Assembly: GCA_023374045.1 (NCBI GenBank)
Contig: CM041778.1
Span: 404,362,438 to 404,426,437 of the forward strand
Reading direction: 5' to 3'
DNA: 64,000 nt
From: Limonium bicolor
Taxonomy: Eukaryota > Streptophyta > Magnoliopsida > Caryophyllales > Plumbaginaceae
A program made the position numbers and the translations under genes. The notes under the pieces were generated by a model that saw only the letters and a list, made by a program, of their open reading frames with translations, was not told the DNA's origin and did no database searches. Positions 23,101-35,490 of this stretch are shown in pieces. Numbering within the stretch: position 1 is the first letter of the stretch; each line of letters begins with the position of its first letter.

Positions 23101-25784
23101 TCCCGGCGATATGCATACAAGTGGAACTACACAGCTAGAGCCTATAACCAATGCTCAGCACTGGAAGACAACAATTGTCAAACAATCTATGTGAATACAC
23201 ATTGAACACCACGAATGATTAACGCTCAAGAGAGTTTATGACCCGATGAGTTATCTCATCCTTGGTCAACCAAGATACTTGGTAAATTGTATCACAAATG
23301 ATGACGGAATAAGAGGTAAGCTAGCCTACACATGAAACCTAAAATAGAAGAACATCTCCACATTGGGAAGATATTAATATTGTGGTATGCCACGACAACC
23401 GTCATACACATGAACATTGGAAAACCCAGGGTATACATACCATAAGGGAATGGTGCCAACGACAATGGCAATGGGTAAAGAGAAACTATCACAGTAACAG
23501 AAACAGAAAAAAACGATGTGGTATAATGAGTAAAAATACGGTGCGCAACAAGCGACCGATATGAGGAAGTAACAGATAATGACACGGAGTATAAGTACGA
23601 GATGACAGGCAGAAATATTCCTTCCTATCACATAAGTGACTTACTATCAAGTGTTTACGCCTCTGCACTCTGTATGACTGAGTGTTTTGGTATTGCACCT
23701 GCGCAGCTATGATCTAATGAGATGGCTAGGGATATGAAGAATGTAAACCGTAGTAAAACTTTCTTTTCACCAACAAACATGGCACAAGCCAATTAAGCAA
23801 GCTTAGCAACAAACCGTGCGGCCTAAGGCCAAAGAAGCACGAAGAGTGCGAAACACACTAACAATTACAGACGTGAATTCCAATGGAATAAAAGGTGAAA
23901 GGAGACTTAAGAAAGTCACTAGGACCGACGCATATCAATGCAAGGTCATACAAGTAAAGGACATTTGTACCGAACCAGGAGAACTGGTATGATTTAGAAG
24001 CTAGTGACAACAGAGGAAGCACTACAACTAAGTAGTGACTTAACCTCGCCCGACAATAAGTCGGAGGAGCTTAATGAAAATCGTAGAAGCACGAATAGCA
24101 TGTGCAGTAGATTACCAGAGAGCCGGTTATAAACCTTAAACTCATTGAGTTCAAACACGGTAAAAGAATACCGCAGTTGTTTAGTAAACCTCATTCCCAT
24201 AATAGACGGATGAGAAGGTGATGTATAGCACATTCAGGATAACAAGAAGGGTGAACAACCCAAGTTATCAGGGTCGCGCAGCAGAAGCTAGTGGGCCCTA
24301 GCTAGGAGATTAATATACCTAGTAAGTATAGCAAAATGGCTATTAATGCCTTGAAGCCGATTACGCTAGAACCGAATTACATATGAGTTAAATAAACTCA
24401 TATAGGAACTCTTGTGCAAAGACTAAACCATTGGTATGGTTAAGACCTTTGACCAGAGCATACTCTATAGTATACCGTAGTGAAGCTAAACGCTTCAGTT
24501 TGCCCGAATTGATTAAACCAATGTTAACAATAATATATGGTAGATTACGTGGGCGTAATCCCTTTTAAGGGGGGTAGAGCGAAACCGCTTAATGTAAGTT
24601 TGTGAATAAAACACATAAAACCTAATGTGCATAGCACAAATGAGAACCAAATTGATGATTGAACTATGTTAAATAAACATAAGTACTCATTCACACTGTA
24701 ATTATGTAATTAGGCATTAGACATGCAAATACCATAGGGAGGAGTATACCCATCCTGTAAGACCAATGTAAGAGTATTAGTAAAAGAAAAGTAATGAGTA
24801 GTGGACGGAGCTCCCCAAGTATTGTAACCTTTGAAGAAGTAGTACGAAATGAATGAGGATAGTAGATGAATGAAGTTTATGAGTAGTGGAATCGTAAGTA
24901 AAATATTTGAAACAATTGAAGTCAACTAAATCTTATAAGTAGTATCCTTAGCTAAATATTTGAGATGAAGGAGAGTAGTGAATGAGAAGTAGTAACAGTC
25001 GATGAAGTGAGCATTTAGGTACTGAACCACAGAGTAAAGCATTTGGGAGTAGAGTGAGGACGATCGATGGACTGATTCCATCCTTTGGAGATGTATGAAT
25101 TCGTAATCACGACTAGAAGAGTAAAAAGATAGAAAATGAAAACAACCAAATTATTTGCTTGTTGAAACTGACGTGGGAAGTCGAACTTGATCCTGATCAG
25201 ATCGAGGGAAACCGAACACAAATTAGGGTGGAAAAGATAATTCAACACTGATGCTGATCACATCAGGGTCGAATGATTCTTGAAGCTCCCCTCAAGTGGT
25301 CACAAGAATCACACATAGGATAGAAGTAATGTATATATATTGGACCTTGGAGTTATGTGTTTTAGGAATTTTTAATTGGTAGTAGTGAAGTATTTCTCTT
25401 AGACTGAAGGTTAAGAATTTGTGAGAAGCATGTACCGGAGAAGATAGTAGTGTAGCATGTTGTATTATTCCAAAGGCAGCGGGACATAGAGGAGTCCTGC
25501 GTCGAGATGACCGGAGTGCCTGCGGGATTGTATGTGTATTGCATTGCTTTGGGGATAGCTTTGCACTGTATGTATGTATAAGTTTGTAATGAGGAACTGG
25601 ATGGTTGGTAGTAATGCGGATTGGAGTAATTATTGTACATTGGTATGGCATGGTATGTAGGAACCTTGAGTAATGGATTTGGGAAACATAAGGAGGAAGG
25701 ATGTATGACTTTGGCATTAGACAACTATAAATGAGTAAGTATAGTAATCCCATAACCTCGAACAACTTTGAGGACAAAGTTCTT
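20134..25784 (+). other. Noncoding interior of element B
   Basis: About 5.65 kb without a gag or pol motif. Blocks match the interior of element A: around 21068-21090 (GCACTTGC and GCAAGTGC hairpin), 21450-21660 (compare 32320-32545), and 23650-23700 (compare 32910-32954 plus 36839-36860). The ORF at 21212-21550 (112 aa) overlaps one block but has no recognisable domain, and its frame is not kept in A. Whether these blocks are decayed pol or conserved noncoding RNA cannot be decided by eye. Confidence 0.7.
24563..24579 (+). promoter_or_regulatory. Internal polypurine tract copy in element B
   Basis: TTTTAAGGGGGGTAGAG, almost the same as the PPT before the 3' LTR (TTAAGGGGGGTAGAT, 25783-25797) but 1.2 kb upstream. 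Element A has the identical 17 bases at 42821-42837. Confidence 0.6.
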
Positions 25785-25797
25785 AAGGGGGGTAGAT
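25785..25797 (+). promoter_or_regulatory. Polypurine tract of element B
   Basis: AAGGGGGGTAGAT directly before the 3' LTR at 25798, the expected place for the plus-strand primer. Confidence 0.85.
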
Positions 25798-28700
25798 TGA
25801 AATACCCCGAACTTAAATATAGGGATTAAATTTATCTAATACGTATTTAAGGGCCTAATGACGCCTAAGTAATATTGGTAAGGAAAAATAAATCCAAAAG
25901 GAATAAGAAACGCTTAAAAAGCGAAAAACGCTAAATAAGCGTTAAATAGCCATAGGAGGTATGAGACCTCGATTAGCGTATTATATGGATTCTAAGGCTT
26001 AATAAGGCCTAAATAATATATGGGAACAACTTCCGAAGAAATGGATCCTTAAAATGGATTAAAAACACAAGCGAACCTTAAAGCGCGTTTTTCGAGGAAA
26101 CCGGGAAAACATGACTTTAAGCGGGTCAAATAGACTCCTAACAATTTTGGTCAACTAAATAGTCATTAATAAACATTAGTGAAGGTTTAGAACCAATAAA
26201 ATCAGTAAAACGAGAAAATAGTAAAAACTGTCAAAAACGGGAAGTTGTGGGGTAAAACATAAAAAACCCAAACTAGTGTGTCCACTATTGTAAATAGAAT
26301 TTTAAACCCATAATGGGTGCTGGGTGCAGCCGATTTATGCCCCCCACTCACACTCTTAAATCTCTTCTTATTTGCAAAAAGACAAAAGAATTAAAAAGCA
26401 AAAAGTAAACTTACTTTACCTCATTCTCTCTCCTACTCTCTCATTTCCTATCTTCACTCACGTACAGCAGCCCCCTCTTCCTCTCTATTTATTCTTCTTC
26501 CTCTTGAGCCTTTAATGGCGATTTGCATGAACCCACACCACACCCACTTCTCCTCTTGTTAACTACTCAAATCTCCACCAAAAATCACAAAAATTGTACC
26601 ATTATCTTCCTCTCATCGAGGAGAGCATTTCCCTCTTTTCCAAATCCGAAAACAAGCAACTTCATCTCCATGGTGTTCTTGGTTTTGAAGAAGAAGACCA
26701 CCATTAGAAGCCTCTTCTCCACCTTGTTGGTCTAAGGTAAAAAAAAATCCGAAAAACTAACATTTCTAGCCCTCATTTGTCAAATAAGGAATTTCTAGTT
26801 ATTGAACTTCTTATTCCTTGCTTCCAGCCGATTTTTGGCTTCTTGGAGGAGTAAAAATATTGCTCTTGTGCTATTCTAAACTCCATCTACTCACTTGCAA
26901 GGTAATGTCAATTCCTAAACCCTAAAACTTACTTTAAAGCCTTAAAGTTGATTAAGGGTTAGTTTAATTTAGAATGTGTATAATGAATGGGTTGTAGCTT
27001 GTGAGAATTGAATCTCCATAACCGGTGGGAAGAGAGGAAGGGAAAAGAAAGAGGAAAGAAAGAAGAAAGAAGAAGGGAGGAAGAACTAGTAAGAAAACAA
27101 GGTAATTACACTCATCCTTGTGCAATTTTTGTATGTTGTTTGTACCAGATTTTAGTAGTTTAAAATGTGTATTGTGGTAATGAGTAGTAGTGTAATGTGT
27201 AAGAGAACCAAACAGTTTTAAAGCTTTAACAGACATTGGAAAAGCTTGGGAAAACCATGGGTAATGTATGTATATGTGCAGGAAAATTTGTATGTTGTAG
27301 TGTGAGTAATGATGTGAAACGATATGGAGATTGGGAATGAATTTTTAGCTGAAATGGTATGTGGGCAAGTGAGAATTTTAGGGGAAACTCTGCCCAAATT
27401 TGTATGGAAATTAGAGGACTTAGATGTGTAAGGAGAGAGAACAACCTAGACAATAACTAGGTGTGTTTTTGGTAGTAGTTGTGAGTGATTAACCATGTTG
27501 TAACAGATTTTGAATGGAGCTAGATAATGGGGAGAACTTGAGTGGAAGGTAATGCAATTAGGATGCTAGGAATGGTATTGATAGAGGGAGTATTGAATGG
27601 TGGAAGTGGGAACCAAATCTGTAGCAAAGAGGTATTAGATTGCATTGTGAACTAAGAAGAAATGGTGTGCAAGATTTGGTAAAATGAATGTTGGACTTGG
27701 GTATAGATGGTACAATTGCTTGGAAATGAATTGGCATGGTAAGAGGAGGTTTTGGGATGCTAGGAGTGACATTGGTAGAGGAAGTATTGGATGGTAGAAG
27801 TTGGTTTAAAATCTGTAGCATTGAAAAAGAAATTAGTATAAGTGCTGGAATGAAATGAGGAAAAAATTGTGTAAGTTGATTTAGGATTGAGAAATGAATT
27901 TGATTGATGAACTAAGGTGAATTAGAGGATTTAATTAGTGTTTAAACATGTAAGAAACATGTGGAAATGATTAGAAAAAGATTGGGTGAAATTGAGGTGA
28001 ATTTGGAATTCAAAGTAGATAATAAAAGGGGTTCTGCAGCTGACCTACCCAGGCGACCTACCCCAGACTGGGTCGTCGGGCCAAATTCTGTAACCCGGGT
28101 ACTCTCTCCAGCCGACCTACCCAGGCGACCTACCCAGAGTGGGTCGGTCGGCCTTTGTAAAAAAAAAATTAAATTAATTAAAATTTATTTAGATAAACAT
28201 ATATAAATACATATGTACACATATATATATATAATATACATACATACATATATATATGCATGAGTAAGGCGTTAGTGCTAAAGTAAGAAAGGTAAGAAAG
28301 TTGTGAATATAAAGACATTAAGTTAAAACCGAAATAACGGGATAACCGGGGTAAGTACGGGAGTAGTGATTATGTATGTATTGTAATGCTTAGTATTAAT
28401 TGAATCATTTGACATGTAGTCATTGGTTCGAGAATACGAATCGAGGAACAAGAGTGAACTAAAGGAACAAGGGAACGCCCGGTAAAGTAAATTCCGGTAA
28501 AAGGTATGATTTCTTCATGCCCTGTATCCTAATCTGGTTACCCCGATTTGTGTGCTTATTTGACCACCTAATAAGATAAATGCACGAATCGGATTATATT
28601 GCACTTACTTGTGCTTGTTACATTGTTCTCGATATTTGCCTTGAACAATAGTTTGTATAATTCATGAAATGTATGAATGATGATGATGTGTAATCGTACC

Positions 28701-29872
28701 TTGTAGTGTATTCGTATATTGTATTGTATTTTGTATGGATGTGTATATGAGCTTTGTATTGTATTGTTGTGGCTTGAATGAATGACTTCTGCTAATTCCT
28801 AACCACCTAACTCCTAACTTAAGTGAGTAACCGGAATGAGTAGAAGTCCGATATAGCTTCGGCCACGCGTGAGGATGCGGAGTCACAAGAGGTTGGCTGC
28901 AATTCCTGACTCTTAAACTGGTCCGCAGCCCAAATCCCTTAAATGGGTAGCATCCCGGATTGGTGAGTCAAGTAAATCCCGGTTGGACGGTGTAGTCCCC
29001 AGGGCCGGAGGTCCCGACGACTTAACTTGAGTAAGAGTAAGAGTAAGTAAGTATGGATCCGTAAGTATGTATGAGTATGTATGCGTATGTATGAAGTAAC
29101 GAGTAAAAGAGTAATCTCCACCCGATTACCCGGGTGGACCAATGAAGCTAACAAGAACTGTACTTTGTTTATGTAATAAGTATGGGCATGCGGAAGAAGG
29201 TAAGTAAGTATGAATGGTTATATTGTATTCCTTGCATGTAATGAATTGTATGTATGTATGTTTACGTAAGTATTATTGTATTGTGTGTAAGAGCATGTAT
29301 GCATGTATGTTTGTATGAAAATGAACTGCATGTATTCGACCAAGTGGTCGGCGTACCCTCACTAGTACGCGGGGTATGCGGTTATCATGCTCGGCGAAAG
29401 CTGACCCCTTCGGGGGACATTTTTTTTAGTGTGCAGGTACCCGAAACGAATATGGCCAAGGAAGAGACCGGAGGCACACCCTTGTATTTAGAAGTAAGTA
29501 GCGTGTGAGGAACGGGTAGTAAGTAGGCCTCTTAGTGAGAATGTATGAACTTGGAAGAAGCATTGTAATTGTATTGGGAACCTAGTAAACTCGGTTATGT
29601 ATTTTGTATGGTGTATGTTTTATGAAGGAGTAAAAGTACTGAATGGAACCTTGTAGTATTCGTTGATGAATGGAGTATGTGTCGTGGAAGTGTAGTACTC
29701 GGGATTCCGGTCCATTAGACCGATGCTGTATGTAGAAGTAGTAGCCTTGTTAGTCACGTGGGTGACTAACGGCATTGTAAACACCCATTGTACGTAAGTA
29801 AGTATCCGCTGCGTGTATCTGACGTGTAAGGAGATTGGACAGTAAGCATGTATTAATGGTAGGGGTGTTACA
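25798..29872 (+). repeat. 3' LTR of element B (4,075 bp)
   Basis: Colinear with 15981-20098. Visible differences are mostly single-base indels in homopolymers and short deletions. Contains the cleanest copy of the terminal stem-loop (29749-29770). Ends GGGGTGTTACA before GTGGT, after which gag of element A resumes. Confidence 0.93.
29749..29770 (+). promoter_or_regulatory. LTR 3'-end stem-loop, 3' LTR B copy
   Basis: Arms GTTAGTCAC and GTGACTAAC, perfect 9-bp stem, loop GTGG, 102 bp before the LTR end. It includes a CACGTG core that could also be a G-box for bZIP/bHLH factors. The 5' LTR copy is at about 19979-19999 with one deletion. Confidence 0.7.
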
Positions 29873-31235
29873 GTGGTACTGGTAGAGGTGGAGGCGGTGA
29901 CCCCGGCATTCCAGAGTTGCTGAGACGGTTGCAGCCGTTCTTGCACAGCTGGGTGCTCAGATAGGAGGAGCATCAGCCCACCCGCCACAGCCCAGTGAAC
30001 GAACTGGCTGAAGTCAGTTGGCGAGACCCGACCACCTACATATTCTGGGGAGCCAGACCCCGTAGCTTTGGAGCGTTACATTGTTGAACATGAGAAGGCC
30101 TATGAAGCTTTACAAGTACCTGACAACAAGAAGGTCGCCATTGCTGCTTTCCATCTGAAGGATGCAACCAGTACTTGGTGGAGGTTGGTCAAGGACCATC
30201 ACCTGGCTACGCCCGACTTTACGTGGGCTCCTTTGTCGAGTTGCTGAGAGGGAGTACTACCCAGCACATCTCAAACAGAAGAAGCGCCAGGAGTCCGAGA
30301 CACTGACCCAAGGAGGTCTGACCGTGGATGAGTATTACGCTCGATTCATTGGTCCGCTGGACTTCATTCCCGGTGTGGATTACTCAGAGACCGTGAAGGT
30401 CGAGAAGTTCCGGGGAGGACTATTATTTCGCATTCAGATGGCGATGGGTGCTACCCTCTACACTACCATATAGGTACTAACATGAAAGCCATAAAATTCT
30501 TTACTTACTACATTAACAATTAACCTTGTGAGAACTTACCAATGAGATTCCAGGAGTGTTATGACGCTGCCTCGAGGACGGAGCTAATGCTCCAGACTCG
30601 GAAAGACTCTCGGGCCAAGAAAAGGAAGAACCCTGAGGGAGAGTCTGAGGGTGGAGGAGCATCTCCAGGCGAAAGCCAAAAGAAGGGAAAGTAAGGACTT
30701 ATTCCATTTTAGATTATTTATCATATTAAATACCTTAGGAATGCTGACCCGAAACCTTAATAGGAAATTCTTTCCAAAGAAAGGGCAGTAGGGTCACCAG
30801 GGAACAAAGGAAAAGAGCCCATCCTTCAGATGACCGGGCCCAGCTATAGATGCTAAGCCTCTGAGATCTGCACCTCCTAAGGGTGAGAACACCTACCTCT
30901 TAAGTTGAATTGTAATCTTAACCTTTATACCACCAGATTTTAACTTAAACTTAAATACTACCATCAGGCACCGGACAGCCCCAACGCCATTTCTACTGTA
31001 AGCGTTGTGGGAAGGACCATCCTGGGGTCGATTGTGAGGGCCGCAAGGTCGAGTGTCGGTGCTGCCACAAGAGGGCCACAGGGAATTCGAATGCTGGATG
31101 AATCCAGAGAGCCGAAATTACAGGCCACCAAAGAATACTCAGAAGACCTCAGCTGGAGGATCTGGAGTACCACGAGGCGGTCAGGATGGCCAGACATCTA
31201 CTGATGCTGGAGCCCTGAAGGGCAAGGAGTAGATA
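29873..31235 (+). pseudogene. gag: gag of element A, main part with two zinc knuckles (frameshifted)
   Basis: Gag is the structural protein that packages retrotransposon RNA. Pieces appear in order: ETVAAVLAQLGAQIGGAS (about 29918-29975); VALERYIVEHEKAYEALQVP and KKVAIAAFHLKDATSTWW (30060-30182); then LLREYYPAHLKQKKRQE through VDEYYARFIGPLDFIPGVDY and FRGGLL (30240-30430). This is the Retrotrans_gag pattern. A gap of about 80 bases with stops (30474-30553) precedes ECYDAASRTELMLQTRKDS. Zinc knuckles CKRCGKDHPGVDC and CRCCHKRGHREFEC lie at about 30990-31092, with an end near GALKGKE at 31232. Frameshifts break it in at least four places. No pol follows. The breaks may be decay, or partly assembly indels. 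Confidence 0.85.
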
Positions 31236-32954
31236 GGGCATGAGTACCCTAACTCCATGAGACCGCTGGTGGAAGACTTTTGCTTACTATGATATGTACT
31301 TACTTGGGATGTTAGAGAAAGACATGTTATGAATATGTGGGAGTGTGTCATTGACCACTCGCCTTTTGTGTAAGACTTGGGATTAGTTGTGTGTACTCAG
31401 TACCTATAAGCTTTAAACTTTGACGGATAATATATGAACAGGACGTTAATGCTTACATCATCATGTAGCAATACTCAAATGACGAAGAGTCAATGAGTCC
31501 AGGAATTACTGAACCAGAATTTCCACCTGCATGGCGCACTTGCTATTGCAAGCGCTATGACAAGAAAACCACTGAAATTTCCACCTGCCTTGCGCACTTG
31601 CTACAGCAAGTGCAGCGACAGCAACAACAACTGCAAACGCAACTGCAACAACTACTACTTTTTAGTCTTTATTATATGTATACCAAAAAAAATGTTTTTC
31701 AAACGTTTTTATACAAACCTTCAAATTAGAAACCTACGCAGGACCGTTAGTCCGACCACTGCAACTGACAAATTATACAGCCACTGTGACTGTAAACCAC
31801 ACCATTTAATTGTTCGGGAATTTTCAGACATGGCTTATTAGCCAAATACCAACAGTGTATACCCGCATTTAATGCTAATCACTACCAGTGATAAAATGTC
31901 TAGTACTTATGGACAACATACCCTTTGTAGATGCACCACCGTCAGTGAGGATGGTTGGGAAGTGAAGAGCCAAGTTGCTCAAGCTATTGTGCAATCTGCA
32001 ATATATCCTATTACATGGATGAGGGGACGAATATGAACTATGGATGAGATATGATCAAAAAGAAGGAGAAAAAGGAAAATGTGTTGTACTCAATGAGATC
32101 AAAAAAAGAGAGAAACAATTTTGCTAATATAGCTCGACTTTTATTTACACCGAGCTGAATAACGCTGATCTTTGACACGAATTACCACGGATGCCACAAA
32201 GGCAATATCACTTTTTTTTTACAGGATAACTGATAATATGAACTATTAGACAAAAAAAAAAGAGAAAAACCAAAAAGAAGAAAAAAAAGAAGGACGAAAA
32301 AAAGGATATCCATCAGAGGGAGATTGACAACAGAATACTTCACAACAACCGTGTGACAGACATTACCAGTTTACAAAACGAGACATGGGACGACCGCACT
32401 CCGTCAGGAGCATGTGGGCCTGACAGACTATATTTATGAGTTAGTCAGGTAGTTTAATGTATCAGTACGGTACCCCATGCAAGTAGACAAGTAGTGTTAG
32501 AAACACGAGAAGTAGTCAACTCCATTCTACGGACAGTAAGACGGATTACCTCGAAGATGGACGAGAAGAGCCGCAGTTTAACCAACGGGCTAAGGAAATC
32601 AAGAACCTTCAACAGGAACAGTAGACAGTATACAGTGAAGACAGGGAAACAGTTCAAGGACAGAAACCAAAAAAAAATGGAAACCCGTTATGGACGGATA
32701 ATAATGTAGAATCCTCATAAGGATCGAGTAAATTCTTACAATCCAAAGGAATCTACCAGATGATATGGATATAAACGCGTGACTACGCAAGGAGAAAAGA
32801 TAAAGATATATGATAGCAGATATCTTGCTGAAGGAACAGTGGATTCGGAACGTACCACTCACAGGATAATTCGCGCATCTTATCTGACTCATGGGATATT
32901 AGCTGCTGAGAGTTTACGCTCTGCACTCTGTATGACTGAGTGTTTTGGTATTGC
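31236..32954 (+). other. Noncoding interior of element A, left part
   Basis: No protease, RT or integrase motif on either strand. Contains two GCACTTGC / GCAAGTGC-type hairpins (about 31531-31555 and 31593-31614), a purine-rich stretch (32090-32300), and a block (32320-32545) related to 21450-21660 of element B. Ends at the target site of solo LTR C, ATTGC 32950-32954. Confidence 0.65.
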
Positions 32955-35164
32955 TGAAATACCCCAAACCTTAATATATTGTATAAACACTTAATATGGT
33001 GTATTAAGACTAAAAAGAGTCTTAGAAACATTAGTAAACAAATTTAAACAAAAGAAAACACAAAATGTGCTTTAAAGTCAATAAGAGCCAAAATGTGCTC
33101 TAAGCTTGGGATAAACTTGGTTAAGACCTAATGAACTTACCAAGACCTCATTTATACACTAATGAACATATTTAACCAATTACCAAAGAAAACCAAGCTT
33201 GAAAAAGTTTAAACACAAAATGTGCTTTAAGGAGTCTTAAAGCACATTTTTGAAAAATTGTCTTGTAAACGAGTTTTGAGTGGCTAGATGTCCATCATTA
33301 CTCTTAAATATATATGTTACTATATAATATCACATTGGATGTCTATTAATGGGAAATCAAAATTTTCACTTCTATGTGTCTTGTTTTCATGAATAATGAT
33401 TTTTATAAGCTATTTTGTAACATATGTTTGTATAAGTAATTAAATTGACAAATAAAGACTATATTACCCCTAAATACTAATGGGGGCCGTTTTTCTTAAG
33501 TGTGGTGACTCACCACTCTCTTGTTAACATATTAAGTGAATAAGGAAAACTATTAAACTTACTTTTTACTTTATAAAGTATAAATATCTTCAAAAGCAAT
33601 TCTATCTCATTCTCTCATTTCTTTCCTTGTATCACACGGCTCCACACCCTCTTCTTCCTTCTCTTCCACGGTAATACCACACCACCTCCATTAAACCTCT
33701 TCTTTGATCTCTTGTAAAATCTAGCTCACTTGTCCAAATCAAAAACAACACCACCAATCTCTTCCTCTCATCAAGCTTTCATTTCTATCTTCTTAAAATT
33801 CCAAGACCACCATTTCGGTGCCATGGAGTTCCACCATTGAAGGAGCTTGAGCTTGTATTTTTACATATTGTTACTCTCCTTTGCTTCTAGGTAAGGAATC
33901 TCAAATAAAAACTTCATTTCCTTCATGTTTTTGTTGTGACCGAAAATGCATATTGAAGGAGCTCTTTGTGTGACTTTGTTCTAGCTTCATTCCAACTCTT
34001 CATGGACTAGGTGGAGTCCTCTCTTGTTAGATATTCAAACTCTCTTCAAAGATCAAGGTAAACACTACATTAATGTTTTTGAAACAATGTAAAATTAGGG
34101 TTTAAAATGAGATGAAGCTTATAGCTTGAATACTCATTATAATGTTTGTATATTGTTTAGAACTTGACAAAGAATCAAGTACCTTACCGGTTTTTAAAGG
34201 AAACAAGAAAGAAGTTATTTGGAAAAAGAGGTAAATCTACTAACCTAATGTTGTTTAATGCCTTAGGAGAAATGAGCTTATAATGCTTGTTAAACTACCT
34301 AAAGAGCAAATGGTGAATGACTTAGTAAAGTGTTCTCAAGAGCTTAGTAAAAGGCATATGTGTTGTTGAGTGTATTTGCAGGTCAAAGGCAAATATATTG
34401 TGGAAATTCAGTGTTTATGATTTATGCATCTTAAGGGCCTAAGAGCCATGTCATTTAAGGGCCTAAGTGCCATGCGATCTAAATTATGCACTATATTGTG
34501 ATGTGGTGCTATATGAGTGAAGTTTGTGTATAAGAAAGTGCTTGATGGATTTTTAGTGTTCTTGGTTGTTTGTGGTAAAAACAATGTGTTTTGGTTTAGT
34601 AATGTTCTAGGAGAACCTATGTCGAATTTAGGTAATAAATGAGAAGTTCTAAGAGTTAAATGAGTTTGATAAGTTAAGAGGTGTTTAGATTGGTTAAGTG
34701 TTGTTCTTGGTAAGAAACATGCATTAAGGTGATTTAGGATGTCACAAGGACTTAGGCATGAGCTTGAGGTTTTAGTATGTACCAAAGTCATTTTGGACTT
34801 AGGTAAAGACTTAGGCAAACTTGGTAAAATAAGGAGAAAGTGTGGACTTGGAAAAAAAGGATTTAAGAAATGACATAAGGAGTTGATGGTAAGAAATGAT
34901 GCTTGAAAGATGATGTTAAAATGGAGAGAAAGTATTTTGAGATAGTAGTTATCCTAGGTATGAAACACCACTTGGGGACTAGGAGAAAACATTGTAAGTG
35001 TTAGGAATTTTGGGAAGAAATAAGTAAAGGTTTAAGGAATTAGAAAATGAGTTTTATGAGTTTTTAAGGATGTCTTAAGGTGTGTTTGAAGTGCCCAAAT
35101 GAGGTTAGGGTGTACTAGGATATATGGGGTGAAGTTTGGAGTTCAATGTGGAAAGGAAAACAAG

Positions 35165-35490
35165 GTTCTGGGCCAGACCGAACTTTGCAAGGTCGGTCGA
35201 GCCCAGTTTACCCTGCGAGAATTGGCTTTTGGAATGGACCGACCTTGGGGACCAGACTTGCAAGGTCGGTCGGGCTTGTATTTTGTGTACGGATTGAGTT
35301 ACTGGAATCGACCGAACATGGGACCGGACTTGGCAAGTTCGGTCGGGCTAAATTTTCAAAGGGAAGAAACTCTCGGGAATAGACCGAACATGCGACCGAA
35401 CTTACAAGGTCGGTCGTAGTAGAAAATTTTGACGGAAATGTGTTCTGGAATCGACCGAACTTGGGTAAGTTCGGTCGGTAAGGTCGGTCG
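35165..35490 (+). repeat. GC-rich inverted-repeat cassette in LTR C
   Basis: About five imperfect units, each with a GACCGAAC/GACCGACC block and a GGTCGGTCG block that can pair. An A run follows (about 35502). The short ORFs 35099-35419 and 35208-35495 are translations of this repeat. Confidence 0.7.

Larger units (their letters stand above)
15981..29872 (+). mobile_element. Element B: LARD-like non-autonomous retrotransposon nested in element A
   Basis: LTRs 15981-20098 and 25798-29872, PBS at 20106-20117, PPT at 25785-25797. The target copy GTGGT is at 15975-15979 (with one extra T before the LTR) and at 29873-29877. The 5.7-kb internal region carries no recognisable gag or pol domain on either strand. 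Long LTRs plus a noncoding interior match the LARD (large retrotransposon derivative) description. Parts of the interior are clearly related to the interior of element A, so the two share ancestry. Confidence 0.9.

Noticed and set aside
25292..25777. 161-codon minus-strand ORF at the end of the element B interior
   Set aside because: Composition follows the local AT/CA-rich DNA, it overlaps the PPT region, and no motif is seen.
29873..29877. Perfect 5-bp target duplication for element B
   Set aside because: Left copy is GTGGT plus an extra T before TGAAAT, so it is reported as near-perfect rather than exact.
30474..30553. Intron within gag of element A
   Set aside because: GT and AG ends can be found, but splicing would leave an in-frame TAG; decay or an indel is simpler.
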